Source: Maea johnstoni
Lineage: Eukaryota; Annelida; Polychaeta; Spionida; Magelonidae
Assembly (NCBI GenBank): GCA_963942565.1
Contig: OZ012690.1
Location: 39,506,457-39,570,456 of the forward strand
Direction: 5' to 3'
Length of the DNA stretch: 64,000 nucleotides
The notes below the pieces were generated by a model. That model was not told where the DNA came from. It saw nothing but the letters and a program-made list of their open reading frames with translations, and did not search any database. Position numbers and translations under genes: made by a program. Shown in pieces: positions 15,155 through 26,604 of the stretch; position 1 is the first letter of the stretch, and each line of letters begins with the position of its first letter.

Positions 15155-15281
15155 GCCCTGTTTGGAAGTGCGGTCCGGCCTGGTATCCACCCGAAGTCAT
15201 CCATATCCCACTATCGCCTCCGAGTGTGATATGGATGACTGAGGGTAGATAACATGCCGGACCGCACTTTCAAACAAGGCG
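15155..15281. mobile_element. Foldback MITE, near-palindrome
   Basis: The left end GCCCTGTTTGGAAGTGCGGT mirrors the right end, which reads CCGCACTTTCAAACAAGGC. Inside, ATCCATATCCCAC faces GTGTGATATGGAT. The two halves are imperfect inverse copies over about 60 bases. The same design and related sequence occur at 29213-29328 and 40578-40706 (ends CGCCCTGTTGTAA). Confidence 0.75.
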
Positions 15282-15339
15282 AATTTATCACGTGCTCTAT
15301 CATGGTAAGAAGAAAGAGCAAAAACTTTACATAAAATCT

Positions 15340-15490
15340 TAGAATAACTTTGACGGTCAGAACGAGGTCGGTGACCTCTAGCGGTGAGATTGCTGGCCAA
15401 GTGGTAATACATACTGTAGTATCAAATTATTTGGTTCGCCAAGTGGTAATATTGAATTCTGCCGTATTTGATTTCAACAGTGAAAATGAA
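15340..15490 (-). repeat. Dispersed repeat segment, inverse copy of 28800-28910 and 40155-40260
   Basis: TTCAGTCAGAACGAGG-type text here (GTCAGAACGAGGTC, GACCTCTAGCGG, GCTGGCCAAGTGGTAATATT, GAATTCTGCC) is the reverse complement of the segment downstream of the two duplicated receptors. In both settings it lies beside a GCCCTGTTK foldback, so foldback and segment probably form one larger non-autonomous element. Confidence 0.6.
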
Positions 15491-15956
15491 GATGATAATT
15501 TCAGTGACTACATAACTGGCATTGTTTTTCATTTTTGGTCATTACAATATTTTGAAGGATAAAGACTTGTATCGTGATGAAGTACTTAATGCTTTAGTAT
15601 TTCATAAATAAATTATCCAAAATAAAAGTAATGCTGGGCTTACATTTACCCTTCCAATGCTGAGGCTACTTTCATCCAAAGCACAAGGGCGCAAATATTT
15701 TTGAAAATTATCTAAACCCTGTCATGTTGGTATTCATTGGAAAGCTCTGGCTGAGTATTCTCAGAAAAGTACCCATGTGCCACGGTATCAGTCATTTTTC
15801 AGTTTTCAGTTTTTTTTTGCATCATTTTGTTTTGGCCAAATTAGCCTACAGCAGTATACGGGTTAATGCTTGGCCGAGCCCTTATCTATTTATCTAGCTA
15901 GCTAGTTAGCAAGCTAGATATATAGATTTATTTTTTTATCTACCATCCATCTCTCA

Positions 15957-15964
15957 TTATTATA

Positions 15965-16030
<66 letters not shown>

Positions 16031-16165
16031 GTTGTTGTTGTTATTATAACATTATTATCATTATTATCATTGTTATAATTATTACTATTATCATTATTAT
16101 TGGTGTTGTTGTTGTCGTCGTCGTCGCCGTCGTCGTCGTTATCATCTTCATCATCATCATTTTTA
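15957..16165. repeat. Compound trinucleotide microsatellite
   Basis: A run of ATT units (about 15957-16030) passes into GTT, then mixed ATT/ATC, then GTT, GTC/GCC and finally ATC/TTC units up to about 16160. Each switch changes one base of the triplet. Confidence 0.92.
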
Positions 16166-16196
16166 GGATTGATATTGACTTGGCAATTTTAGGTAT

Positions 16197-16494
<298 letters not shown>

Positions 16495-16497
16495 TGA

Positions 16498-16569
16498 GTC
16501 CAGCATGATTAAAGTCACCTCAGGAGCATTGGGCTCTGAGCTTTCGCGGGAGATTCAACCATGCTGGAC
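16498..16569. repeat. 72-bp foldback upstream of receptor 1
   Basis: GTCCAGCATG at the left and CATGCTGGAC at the right are exact inverse copies; the following ATTAAA / TTCAAC are partly matched. It sits directly after the (GT)n tract and 190 bases before the receptor 1 start codon. Confidence 0.55.
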
Positions 16570-16759
16570 ACACCCACCGGCGTGGCACATCTTTATTCTG
16601 CAAGCTGAAATGCAATGATCAGCTGGAATCGACGGCCAGGCAAACATGACTTACGTTTCAGATGACGTTGTTGGACCACGTCCATCGCGAAGATCTGAAC
16701 ATAATCATATGAGAAGGCTAGTCAGTAGTGTCGCAGCAGCTTAGTGGCAAACAGGTACT

Positions 16760-17923
16760 ATGGAAAACACATCAAGTGTACTGCACCTGCAAAACATCAC
16801 GTGTGGGAATAGTTCACTACAGACTGATGGAACTACATGTAAGGGGCATGACCTCCCCCCATCGCGTTATATTGAGTTGGTTTTCGGACTCTTCACTTTG
16901 GTTGGCAGTGGGCTGATCTTGAGAGCGATTCACCACTTCAAGGTGCTGCATACAAGCACTAACTGGTACATAGCCAGTTTATGCGTATCCAATTCGTTGA
17001 GTGCTACTGCGCAAATAGTCAGATTGGGTTTAGAAAAGAGAAACACCATGACCCTCTGGAGTTGTATTATTCTTAAATGTATGTTGACATCCACTCGCTT
17101 TGTGCAAACGACCTCGATGCTACTCTTGTCCTGGGACCGCTGGCTGGCTGTAAAAGACCCGGATGCAACTCGGACCTCTTTTCTGCAGAAGTATGTATCA
17201 TCGGTCATTTCAGCAAAGTGGTCTATCTCGATCCTTTTTCCATCTGCATGGGGCTTGGTCAGCATGTTACAACCCAACTACCATCTTAAAAACTGTGATG
17301 TGATTGATGATCGTATTCCGCGAGTTCCTCTCATATTAGGCATAGCCTTTCTGGCCGCGGAGACCATGGTGATGGCATATTTTACCATTCAAATGCTTCG
17401 TGGCTTAAAAAGGGGAATGGCACAGATTGATGACATTCAAACTGGGGTAGTAGCTACGATTACAAACGACTGTCAAAGACTCCAGAGAGAACGCAGGAGA
17501 GTGAACCGAATTCGACACACACGTTTGAGTATCACTTTATCTACAGTCATGTTGCTGTATCTGCTCACGTGGCCTTTCTTTCTGCTCATGAGCACAGTGA
17601 GTTTATTGTGTTCTGGTGGCTGTGTCAGCCTAGAGGTCATCCAGCACTGGTCATCCTCCGCCACTGTCCTCAACTGCGTCACTAGCGTCATTCTCTACAG
17701 TTACAAACTCAAGTATTTTCGCTCATCCGTGGGCGCCATCATATGCTGTGCACCTGCAAGAGTGGGCGTGGATCCTCCAGGCATCGACGGCATCAGTTTA
17801 CGGGAGACACGTCACGAAAGCAATGAAGAGAACTTGGAGTCAAATAGTATGGGAAGGAGTACAGCAGATGTGGCTGACTCACAACAGCTGGGTCCATGGG
17901 TATCCATGTCATCAATCCTCTAA
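16760..17923 (+). CDS. Intronless rhodopsin-class GPCR (receptor 1)
   Basis: A 387-residue single-exon seven-transmembrane receptor. N-glycosylation sequons lie at N3, N12 and N17. Helices fall at about 37-59, 69-92, 101-131, 148-170, 187-213, 254-282 and 299-318. Visible class A features are W129 in DRW after TM3 (a DRY variant), an ECL2 cysteine (C179) that can pair with C102, TWP in TM6, and a C-C pair at 329-330 for palmitoylation. Odd points: the usual TM2 Asp is replaced (LCVSNS), and TM7 lacks NPxxY (SVILY). The tail carries GIDGISLRETRHES once, which resembles the 16-residue unit repeated in receptors 2 and 3, and ends SSIL, a possible class I PDZ ligand. The 5' flank GTGTCGCAGCAGCTTAG matches the other two genes. 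Ligand unknown; it is probably a lineage-expanded chemoreceptor-like family. Confidence 0.88.
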   Translation: MENTSSVLHLQNITCGNSSLQTDGTTCKGHDLPPSRYIELVFGLFTLVGSGLILRAIHHFKVLHTSTNWYIASLCVSNSLSATAQIVRLGLEKRNTMTLWSCIILKCMLTSTRFVQTTSMLLLSWDRWLAVKDPDATRTSFLQKYVSSVISAKWSISILFPSAWGLVSMLQPNYHLKNCDVIDDRIPRVPLILGIAFLAAETMVMAYFTIQMLRGLKRGMAQIDDIQTGVVATITNDCQRLQRERRRVNRIRHTRLSITLSTVMLLYLLTWPFFLLMSTVSLLCSGGCVSLEVIQHWSSSATVLNCVTSVILYSYKLKYFRSSVGAIICCAPARVGVDPPGIDGISLRETRHESNEENLESNSMGRSTADVADSQQLGPWVSMSSIL

Positions 17924-18189
17924 TGCATTTTATTGTTAGTTGCTATAGCTACCTGTGAACAATCCAATTAGGGGCTGGGTCGTTACATAAGTGGTTTTAT
18001 ATTTTAGTTGATATCAATACATATCTTATCTTACTTATCTCACCGCTGGTTGGTCAATTTGTTTGTTGTAGTAGACTATATTGAGATCCTAACAATGCTT
18101 TTCACAACGTTCACTGTTAGGACCCCAATATTAATCCTGTATTTGGGGACTAACATTGCTTTTTACAACATTCATTGTTAGAATGAGTA

Positions 18190-18738
18190 ATGAACTTGTA
18201 CAAACTGTGACATGTATTGTGTAGAAGACATACTGCATATTATTATTCAGTGTCCGTATTAATATTACAATGGACAAGTTACGATGTATGAGGAAATTTA
18301 TAACAAATGTCCTAATGTAAAAAGAATATTTGATGAAGATAAAGCCAATACCCCGTACTATTTACTAGGACGGAAAGTCCCATTATGTAGTGATGAGGAA
18401 ATGTTATGTCTTTGGAGTATTTCTGGCAGGGCTATTTCCAGAATGTACAAAAAAGCCATAACCGATAAAACAGGTGTTGGCTAGTACAATTTCTCTACCC
18501 TTAAGTTAACCTTAAAGGCTTAAGGTACAGTCTGTACAAAATGGTACGAACCGAACCGTTTACTCACACCATCAATACTTGAGCTGGATAGATTATAGGA
18601 CACTTTCTGCTTCACCATTATGATCATTTTTTCTCATAAAATTTCTTGTATTTACTGGTCTTTATAGAAACTTTTAGTATGTTATTTGTTATATTCTATA
18701 CCTCTGATATAGTCAATAAATACTTATACTTATACTTA
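18190..18738 (+). mobile_element. LINE 3' end with polyadenylation-like tail
   Basis: The + strand reads C-V-E-D-I-L-H-I-I-I-Q-C-P (a LINE C-terminal Cys/His knuckle), followed at 18284-18484 by MYEEIYNKCPNVKRIF and LLGRKVPLCSDEEMLCLWSI to a stop. The 3' UTR ends AGTCAATAAATACTTATAC with short repeats of the last unit. Only the extreme 3' part is present, so it is a 5'-truncated copy. The clade is not assigned. Confidence 0.65.
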
Positions 18739-18833
18739 TTGTTAACAGCCTGATATTAGTTAGCAAAGGTCGCTTTACAATAGCAACAAAATGGTGGTGA
18801 CTGCTGGTCGCACCGCCACTAAAAATTGTTTAA

Positions 18834-19350
18834 GGTGATGAGTACCATTGCAAGCCAGTTAAAAGCCCTGTCCCTAAACACTCCCCAAAGCAGCATAATC
18901 CTATAACTAGGTGTATCTCCAGGTTCCTGAGAGTTATCAGGTAAAGAATATCATCGCCACCTGTAATTATTCAATCCATATTCTGTTTTATTTCAAAATT
19001 TACAACTTTCTTTTCAAATGACATATTCTCATTAATTACGCAGGTGATGGTTACTGTAGGTTCAGAGTTACTTTAGGGATATCATTTACTATGCCCAATA
19101 AAAAGTATTTTTTTGATTTTTTACTGCTGAAGATTTTTACAGGCCATAATATTGGAAATTTTAGTGGAATTAATTCCACAGTTAATTTTGAAATAAAACA
19201 GAATATGGATTGAATAATGACAGGTGACGATGATATTCTCTACCTGACAACACTCAGGAACCTGGAGATACACCTTGTTCTATGTTTATGCTGCAATGAG
19301 GTGTGTTTTTGGACGGGCCTTTCATCTAGCTTGCAATGGTACCCATCACC
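18834..19350. mobile_element. 517-bp inverted-repeat element flanked by TTAA
   Basis: Two arms of about 165 bases face each other (18834-18996 and about 19188-19350). The ends read GGTGATGAGTACCATTGCAA and, inverted, TTGCAATGGTACCCATCACC. Both outer edges carry TTAA (18830-18833 and 19351-19354), the target duplication of piggyBac-type transposition. The ends lack the CCC start usual for piggyBac. The core of about 190 bases is AT-rich and non-coding. Confidence 0.75.
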
Positions 19351-19354
19351 TTAA

Positions 19355-21966
19355 GCACTATGTGTGCATAACAATCTGCCAACACGGTGTACATCTGGAA
19401 AATAAGATGTCAGTAAGTAATTAAGATTGATTTGCCTCTCACCACTGGGAAAAGCTGATTGGTTTGGATTTAAATTATATTACAAATCTGCAATTATACG
19501 AAAAGGACGTTAGGTGTCCGTAAATGATATATGTATGTGTTATCTTTGTATTAGATTAGATCTGATTTAATTCCACTGAATAATTATTGTGGAATTAATT
19601 CCACAAATGTACATAATTCAAATGTTTAGATGATATCTCTGATTTTGGAAGTATACACTTTTGTTTAGGAAAGTAAGAAGTACAAGAACTCCATAATTGA
19701 GATCCTTATGGTGACAAGTATAGCGGAGAATATGTATGATCTAACAATTCAGTTACAGTACGAACACAAGCAGGGTGAAATTGAGGGTACGCGTCCAATT
19801 TTTTAGAAATAAATTGTCTGATTTAATTCACAATAATTTATTGTAATATTGCTAATGGGAATTGCAGGTTGATTTGATTTTTCTTAGTGTGCTGGCTCTG
19901 ATCCCTCAATCATATTTCATACGAATGTGTTTTGTAAATGATGTCTTTATTTCGTTTGCAGATGCTTGTTCTTTGTTGACATATTTAAATAAACAAGTGA
20001 TTGTCTTTTTGTGTTAAGAAATAAAAAGAAAGTTTTCATCTAAAATCTTTCATCTTTATTTTCATTACCCAATCGAGCATGATTGCCATTCATCCTTATG
20101 TTAAAACATGATTTTACATTATATTTCTATAATATACTCACAAAATACACTGTAGGTCGCTTTGAATTTACACATGTAACTCATTATGGCGTGATGATTT
20201 GTAGCAGCCGATTACAGAATGTATCCGTGTGTTTGCTTCCATGAGAAGAGGACTGACTCGTTGTGCTCACCTAATCATTCAGTTAGATTTCGCGAAATTA
20301 AACCTACCGCAATGAAAACATTTTTTTTTCAAAACTTTGTGTTGAGGCAGTTGCCTGTTAATTAGTGCAAATTTACATCAAGATGTGCTGACGATAAAAA
20401 CAACTAAATAGCAGGAGTTGAAGATTGCATAAACAAACTGAATAAATGTACTTTATTACATATAGAGTGTCTGTATTTGTATCAAATATTTCACTTATCA
20501 TAAAACAAATTTACTCACTTCCTTTAAGATTATGAAGTGTATCACTTTTCGAAATACATAGTTAACAAATGCCAATTTTGTTTTGTTTGTTTTTATCATG
20601 TATGTATTTCTCCAATAATAGTAGTTTTTGACCTCTTGCCAAACATAAGCAATACTGTCGGCATTGTCTCTTCTTGGAAGAGTCGTACAGACATTTTATT
20701 TAATTAGAAAGATGACACAGTTTGGCACTGTACCAATTTCCAGGGCGCCGAATATTTTCTTTCCATTATGAAGGTTGTAGTTATTAAAGCCTAATTTCCA
20801 CAGCAGCCCATAATTGAGAGACTTCTAGATAGAGTATAGGCATATGTTCAACATTATCTGAGGCCGTTAAGCAGGAGGAGCATTTATTAGATTTTATACC
20901 TATCTTAAAGTTGATCATTTGTGAAAAAACTCAGGTGTAACATACCAAACTCTTTAGTTTAAAGATGTGTCGTGACAGGATTTATGGCTTTGAATGAATG
21001 ATCATGATACCTCTATAGCGCCGATATGCATTCAGTGCTTTTGACTTTCATTTCACTTTAATAATTTCAGATAAAATTTGATTGCCTTGGGGAGAAAGAT
21101 TCATGTAAACTCCCATGTTTGTCTTGCAATAAAATTATATTGGTAAGCGGATTTTTAAGAATCAAAGTAGTTTATTCTGGAATATCGTTCCATCGTAGGT
21201 AACTCTTTATTTTGAGTGAAATTAGAGTAGTATAGAAAGTTATTTGATGTTAAATCTGGCCTTACGCTATTTCATAGGTCGGTATTTTTTATTTCAAATT
21301 GCACACGTGTGCAACATGTTTTTTTTTATTTTCCATGGTCATGAAGTACGAAACAATGTACATAAATGATATTGCGATGCAGTTATCAAATCAATATACA
21401 TAAGAGGTGGTACTTTATAGTTAATATATATTCATAAGTATTTGAACATGTTATAGGACAAGGTTAATAAGTTCAAAATATTTCGGAAATATAGACCATT
21501 TACTATTACAGAATAGAATTAAGTGTAGTATAGTATTAAGAGTAGCATCATGTAGAAATGAAATATCTATGGAACAGCACTCAAGGTTATCATTATCAGT
21601 TGCGGCGCATACAGATTACCATCTTGGTTCTCTTTTTCAAAATCCTGCTTCTCTCTTTGTAATCTTTTCTCTCACTCTCTCACTCTTGGCTCTCTTTCTC
21701 GTCGCATTTGTATTTCTCCCGCCCAATTGCTTCTCCCTCTCATATCTTGGAATAAATGTGCAACGGGCATGCCATAAATGTGTCATGTGTGGATTTTCTT
21801 AGAGATTCTTCACAACCTAGGTATGCTGTCATTTGCAATGTGGTTTTTGATTTTACGTTACTTTCAACAGCTTCCGTCATACTGCGCAACGAGATCGAAA
21901 TCCGGTATTGGGAAGAAATTCCCTTCTGTTCAAGATAACTTTCAAGGCATCTTTCAGTTGCAGAAG
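19355..21966. other. Intergenic stretch, no gene seen
   Basis: AT-rich spacer of about 2.6 kb between a foldback element and the start of the tandem duplication. Small ORFs (for example 21569-21802) show no domain, and no splice-bounded coding block was found. GGAATTAATTCCA near 19592 is a short perfect palindrome. Confidence 0.45.
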
Positions 21967-24101
21967 CACCATAGTTTGCCCTCCATAACTACACACTTTT
22001 ATATAGCAAACAGGCCAACCCACTATCCAGCAGAGACTCGAATCTGCTACATCACGATTAGTTACTAGAGATGTGTGATGCCAAACTAAACTGTTATTTC
22101 TTAGTGTTAACTTCTCCCAATATTTCTGAAACTTTATGGATCGTAAATGAAGGTATTGAAATTTTATATTTTCGCCATTAATAAAAGTAAAATTTTTGAA
22201 ACGGTTGCCATGGCAACAAGAATTTGACAAAAAACGGGTGCCATGGCAACATGCATATGTGGTCCGATTCGTTTACTTAATGATGTTTTATGATAAGTGG
22301 TATCACTAGATAATTTCCTCAAACTTTCATACATATTGACAAAGGAATGGATAAGATAGAGACAAAAGAACGAACAGGGTTGAACTTTCCATGACATGTT
22401 CATTACAAGAATATGGCAAAGAATGACGTCATGATGAGACGGCATCCCATCACGGATTACAAAGTCAAACTTTGGGACTGCTGAATATTACTCGCCTTTC
22501 CGTGGGTCAATTCTAATGCGGTTTAGATCGCTAGAACCACCACAATTCATTATATCTGTTACTATATGTTGGGGTACTTATACTGTGTGGTTATTGCACA
22601 AATAAGAAGCTCATATCAAGTTTCCAATATGTTTCCGCGAAGTTCAAGCAAAGACTGACGTCACGGATATTATAGCGCGTTGCTATTGCAATGATAGGGA
22701 TAGGATTATACACTATGTCCAGTGAGGAGCTGCTTCTGTGACTTTAAAGTGGTCCCGGTAAGGGGCCATAGCAACCAATTGAGCCGGGACCAGATCCCTG
22801 CTCAGCAGCCATGAGAAAACATGATATTTATGAAATTTCAACAGAATTGTAAGATAATTCTTTATTACTCAAACCCGCTATTTGAATAGCCATTAAGATC
22901 TGCCACTGAGATTTGGTGGAGATTTATAGTCTCGCTGAGGGTGTTTGTTGCAAAGCTTTGGACTTGGCGGCCTCAGCTTTGGCATCAAGCACCTACGTCT
23001 CGGCTATAAATCTGCACCAATGCTCAGCGGCGGATCATAATACCTATCACAAAGTCGCAACTTTATGACTGCATTTGAAGGGGAATGCAGAATTATTATC
23101 GAGCTGCGCAAACATTTAAAGCGTTGCTTTGTAGTCATATTACAAAGTGAATATTGGAAAAAAGTGTGGTACCCCTCCCTCTGCATTGCTCTTTCCTCCA
23201 CATTTATGAAATTTAAAGAATCCCGAAACATGATTGTTGGTAAGAGCTACGTTTGAAAACACTATGTATGTTTATTTTCAGTTTTTACCCCAAACATCTT
23301 ACATCCTGTTCTGAGGGTACTTTTGCGATACTTAGTGTATTCCCCACAAAAAAAACTGAATGAATGTCCAGTCAACTATTGACAATGAAAAGAATATTTG
23401 TGAAACGTTTTTTCGTGTGTGTTTTTTATCATTTTAGAGAGTAATTTTCAGACAGATTACACTGAATGAAAGAAAAGTTAATTCACAGTGTTCAAAAGTT
23501 GATATTCATTTAAACCCCATGGCCCCTTGAGTCATACACGACCGAGTAAATAGTGACTAACTGCATGCTAATAAAGTATCTGAGAGAAAATATTTAACAA
23601 AAAACAGAATGCTTTTCAATTGCAACACTGACCCCCTTAAATCGAATTTTTTAACCTCATCTTGCATATCTTATTGAGCTCTATGTTCTTTGAGTGGTTT
23701 CGTCTCAATTAAGAATCGTATGTGGAGGAAGAACCGCCCACCTACGGTTTCCCCAAGATGCATCAGCGTTGACCTCAATAGTTTTATTTCCTCTATCCAA
23801 AACGGTAGTGAAAATTTAAAAGTTTTTTATTTTCTCACCCCAAAAAACGGTCGTGGAAATAGAGTTTATTCTTTACTCGTTCACACCTGGTCCATCGTAT
23901 ATTAGTGATAAGTGATATTATTATCTACAGTTTAGACCATTCTTTTTTTTTCATTTCACGTGTTTGTATCATTAACAATCACTTGTATTTTTCCATAAAT
24001 AAAAGTAATACTTATTCATTTATTCAATAGTGTGTTATGCAGTTATTAACCTAGCACCGCGTAGCGACGTAGTGCTATACAATGTGCGTATCAAGCCCGG
24101 A

Positions 24102-24541
24102 GGGGGGGGGGGGGGCACTCTGGTACAGAGGGGGGCCGCACCCTCGTTACGTATTTTGCGGAAGAAGGGGTCTTTTTTAAGACCTCCGCATGTCCGCGAT
24201 TTTGTAAAAGGAGGGTACTTTTTTGTCTCCAGGTACGAAGTATGGGGGGTGAAAATCCGTTTACAATCCACGAAATATACGCGGCTCTGACGCCGAGTGA
24301 CTCCCGAAGTGACTGGGCTTCCGAGTTTGCTGCCGCCACTTGCTGCCGCTAAACAGGCAGAGGATTATAAAAGTTAAGATACGTGTTCCTTTTCATCGAA
24401 TGTCAGTGTTTTGATAAAAGAAGGGGTGTTTATTCACTTTTTATTAGAATAAGGGTGCTTTTTCGGCCAGAAATCAGTGCTTTAGGGGTATTTTTAAATT
24501 TTGAGAACGAGCGTATGCGCCCCCCTTTGTACCTGGGTGCA
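24102..24541 (+). mobile_element. MITE family 1, copy 1 (poly-G-bounded inverted ends)
   Basis: The left end is a G run followed by GCACTCTGGTACAGAGGGGG. The right end, inverted, reads GCACCCAGGTACAAAGGGGG. After the ends both sides read GCR-ACGCTCGTT-like text. The body contains GACCTCCGCATGTCCGCGAT and TTGCTGCCGCCACTTGCTGC. Related copies are at 26041-26508 (inverse) and 50606-51050. No protein is encoded. Confidence 0.8.
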
Positions 24542-24544
24542 ATT

Positions 24545-24775
24545 TGATAGATTTAGTCTCAAATGAATTGAAATTGACATTCGTGATGAAGTGAGGCTTA
24601 GACATAGACGATTTCACGGTTGCCATATATGGGCAAAGGTGAAGGCCGTTTGGCAGACGCCGTGACACTTTACCCAGGTAAGCACGAAATCCGTTCCTTT
24701 ACTGGCTTTCACTGCGCAGGTCTATGGTCACCTGAGTAACTCACCTAGGTCTCACCTAGGTTAGTAAAGGAACGC
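24545..24775. mobile_element. MITE family 2, copy 1 (GTTCCTTTACT ends)
   Basis: It shares text with 51110-51345 in inverse orientation: TTGAAATTGACATTCGTGAT, GGTTGCCATATATGGGCAAA and GGCCGTTTGGCAG. Its far end carries CGTTCCTTTACTGGCTTTCA facing TTAGTAAAGGAACG (24689-24775). It begins only a few bases after MITE family 1, as the other copy does. Confidence 0.65.
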
Positions 24776-26040
24776 TTGGATAGTTGGCTCAATTTCAGAC
24801 TGAACCTACTCAAAGGCAATTTAATTGAATGAAAAAGGTAAATGAAGAAAGTGCTCGGTGAATATTTTTATTGAGATGCATGGCTTCGTCATGCATCTGC
24901 TTCCATAGAAATTTGACAAATAATGAGAAAAATTCTTAAGCGGTCGAAAAATGGTACAAATTTTCCAAATTTTACTATTTTCGTGGAATAAAAATCTCCA
25001 GAAATTATTTTTCAAAAATGTCTCTTAACAGTTTTTTGAGCCCTCAGCTGATCAACAATTTTGACAAATTTCAAAAAGAATGGATCAGCCGTTTTCAAAA
25101 TTCACCGAAGGTGAAATTTACGGCTATATGCTTCACTACGGCAAAAGAGGCTGACCGTTACAATGTTGCAATAATGCGCGTGTGACGGGGAATCCCCAAT
25201 AAACTGAGAACTTCCCAGGTTGCGTACTCCACGTTTTAATTGCAAAGTACGCGTTTAAGTGTTGGCATCAATTACTCGTCACACATCTCAACTCAAGTAT
25301 TCCCTGTTGTACTCAGTATTTAAGAAGAGCTCCCATTGAAGTTTTCTAGTACAGAGCATGTTATCAAACATTGAAAGTGAATAGAAATAAGTACAGGTAT
25401 AAACATCCAAATCCGATAGAAACATTACTCCAAATATTCGAGATAAATGGTCTAAACGAATGGTAGACAAAGAATGAGGTGTTGCTTATGATACATTTAG
25501 AGGAGATTTCTTAGCAAACCTGATGATAGCACTTATTTTAGATACATACATGTGCAATTCAACCAAACCTACCATGGGATAATCATTATTCACAAATTAC
25601 ACATAATGAACTTGGTTGTCACCCCATACTATTTATTCTGTTTATTATCAAGTGCTTACACTATTTGCTAATGATGGAAATCTTTGATGATCAACAGGAT
25701 ATTGTTTAAGAACAACACTTGGACCCAACATAAACGTTTTTGGCACTCCTAAAACACCTCCTACCTATCTTGTTGACTACTAAAATTTGATAAATACAGG
25801 GATATTGGATGCCCACTATATTCAGTTAATATGTATGCTTAACATTAAGAAACAAAATAAATAATACTGGCCATCCAAATTTGATTGTGAGAATGTTTTT
25901 ATATAAAATGGAAGGTTGCGATCCTACAAAAACATGTATGTGTTAATGTATTATTTTCTAAACATGTTTATATGGCAAGAATTGCCTTATATGCCTTACT
26001 GGAGGTGATATCACCTGTGTGCGAATCAATACCAACTATC

Positions 26041-26508
26041 CCCGGGGGGGGGGCACTTGGGTATTTAGGGGGGCGCATACGCTCGTTATCAAAATTTTAA
26101 AATACCCATAAAGCACTGATTTCTGGCCAAAAAAGCACCCTTATTTTAGTAAAAACGCTGACTTTTTCCACTCCACAAAATAAACACCCCTTCTTTTATC
26201 AAAACACTGACATTGGATGAACGGGAACACGTATTTTAACTTCAGATTTTATAATCCTCTGCGTGTTTAGCGGCAGCAAGTGGCAGCAGCAAACTCGGAA
26301 GGCCAGTCACTTCGGGAGTCAATCGGCGTCAGAGCCGCGTGTATTTCGTTGATTGTAAGGGGATTTTGACACCCATACTTCGTACCTGGGTACAAAAAAG
26401 TACCCTTCTCTTACAAAATTGCGGACATGCGGAGGTCTTAAAAAAAGACCCCTTCCTCCGCGAAATATGTAACGCAGGTGCGGCCCACCTCTGTACCTGA
26501 GTGCACAA
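26041..26508 (-). mobile_element. MITE family 1, copy 2 (inverse)
   Basis: It starts CCCCGGGGGGGGGGCACTTG and ends TGTACCTGAGTGC. The whole body is the reverse complement of the 24102 copy. It sits about 100 bases upstream of the receptor 2 start codon, where unit B has 130 bases of unrelated sequence, so insertion came with a loss, or the site was rearranged later. Confidence 0.8.
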
Positions 26509-26604
26509 TGAGCATCACAAGCAGGTTTCTATCACCATGTCTATAGGAGAGCTTATCTAAGACCATGCAGTCGTGTTGCAGCAGCCTAGCAGGAAACACG
26601 CATC

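Larger units (their letters stand above)
22068..25289. mobile_element. 3.2-kb insertion in unit A bounded by inverted repeats
   Basis: Unit B passes directly from the sequence matching 22060 to that matching 25296, so about 3.2 kb is extra in unit A. The ends are related inversely: left GAGATGTGTGATGCCAA, right (inverted) GAGATGTGTGACGAG then TTGATGCCAA. The interior holds no recognisable transposase. It contains a 450-bp MITE (24102-24541) and a second repeat (24545-24775). The superfamily and target duplication are unclear; several nested events are possible. Confidence 0.5.

Noticed and set aside
24030-24339. Overlapping frames on both strands, similar to 50511-50774
   Set aside because: They are the MITE family 1 body; the protein similarity between copies is only repeat identity.
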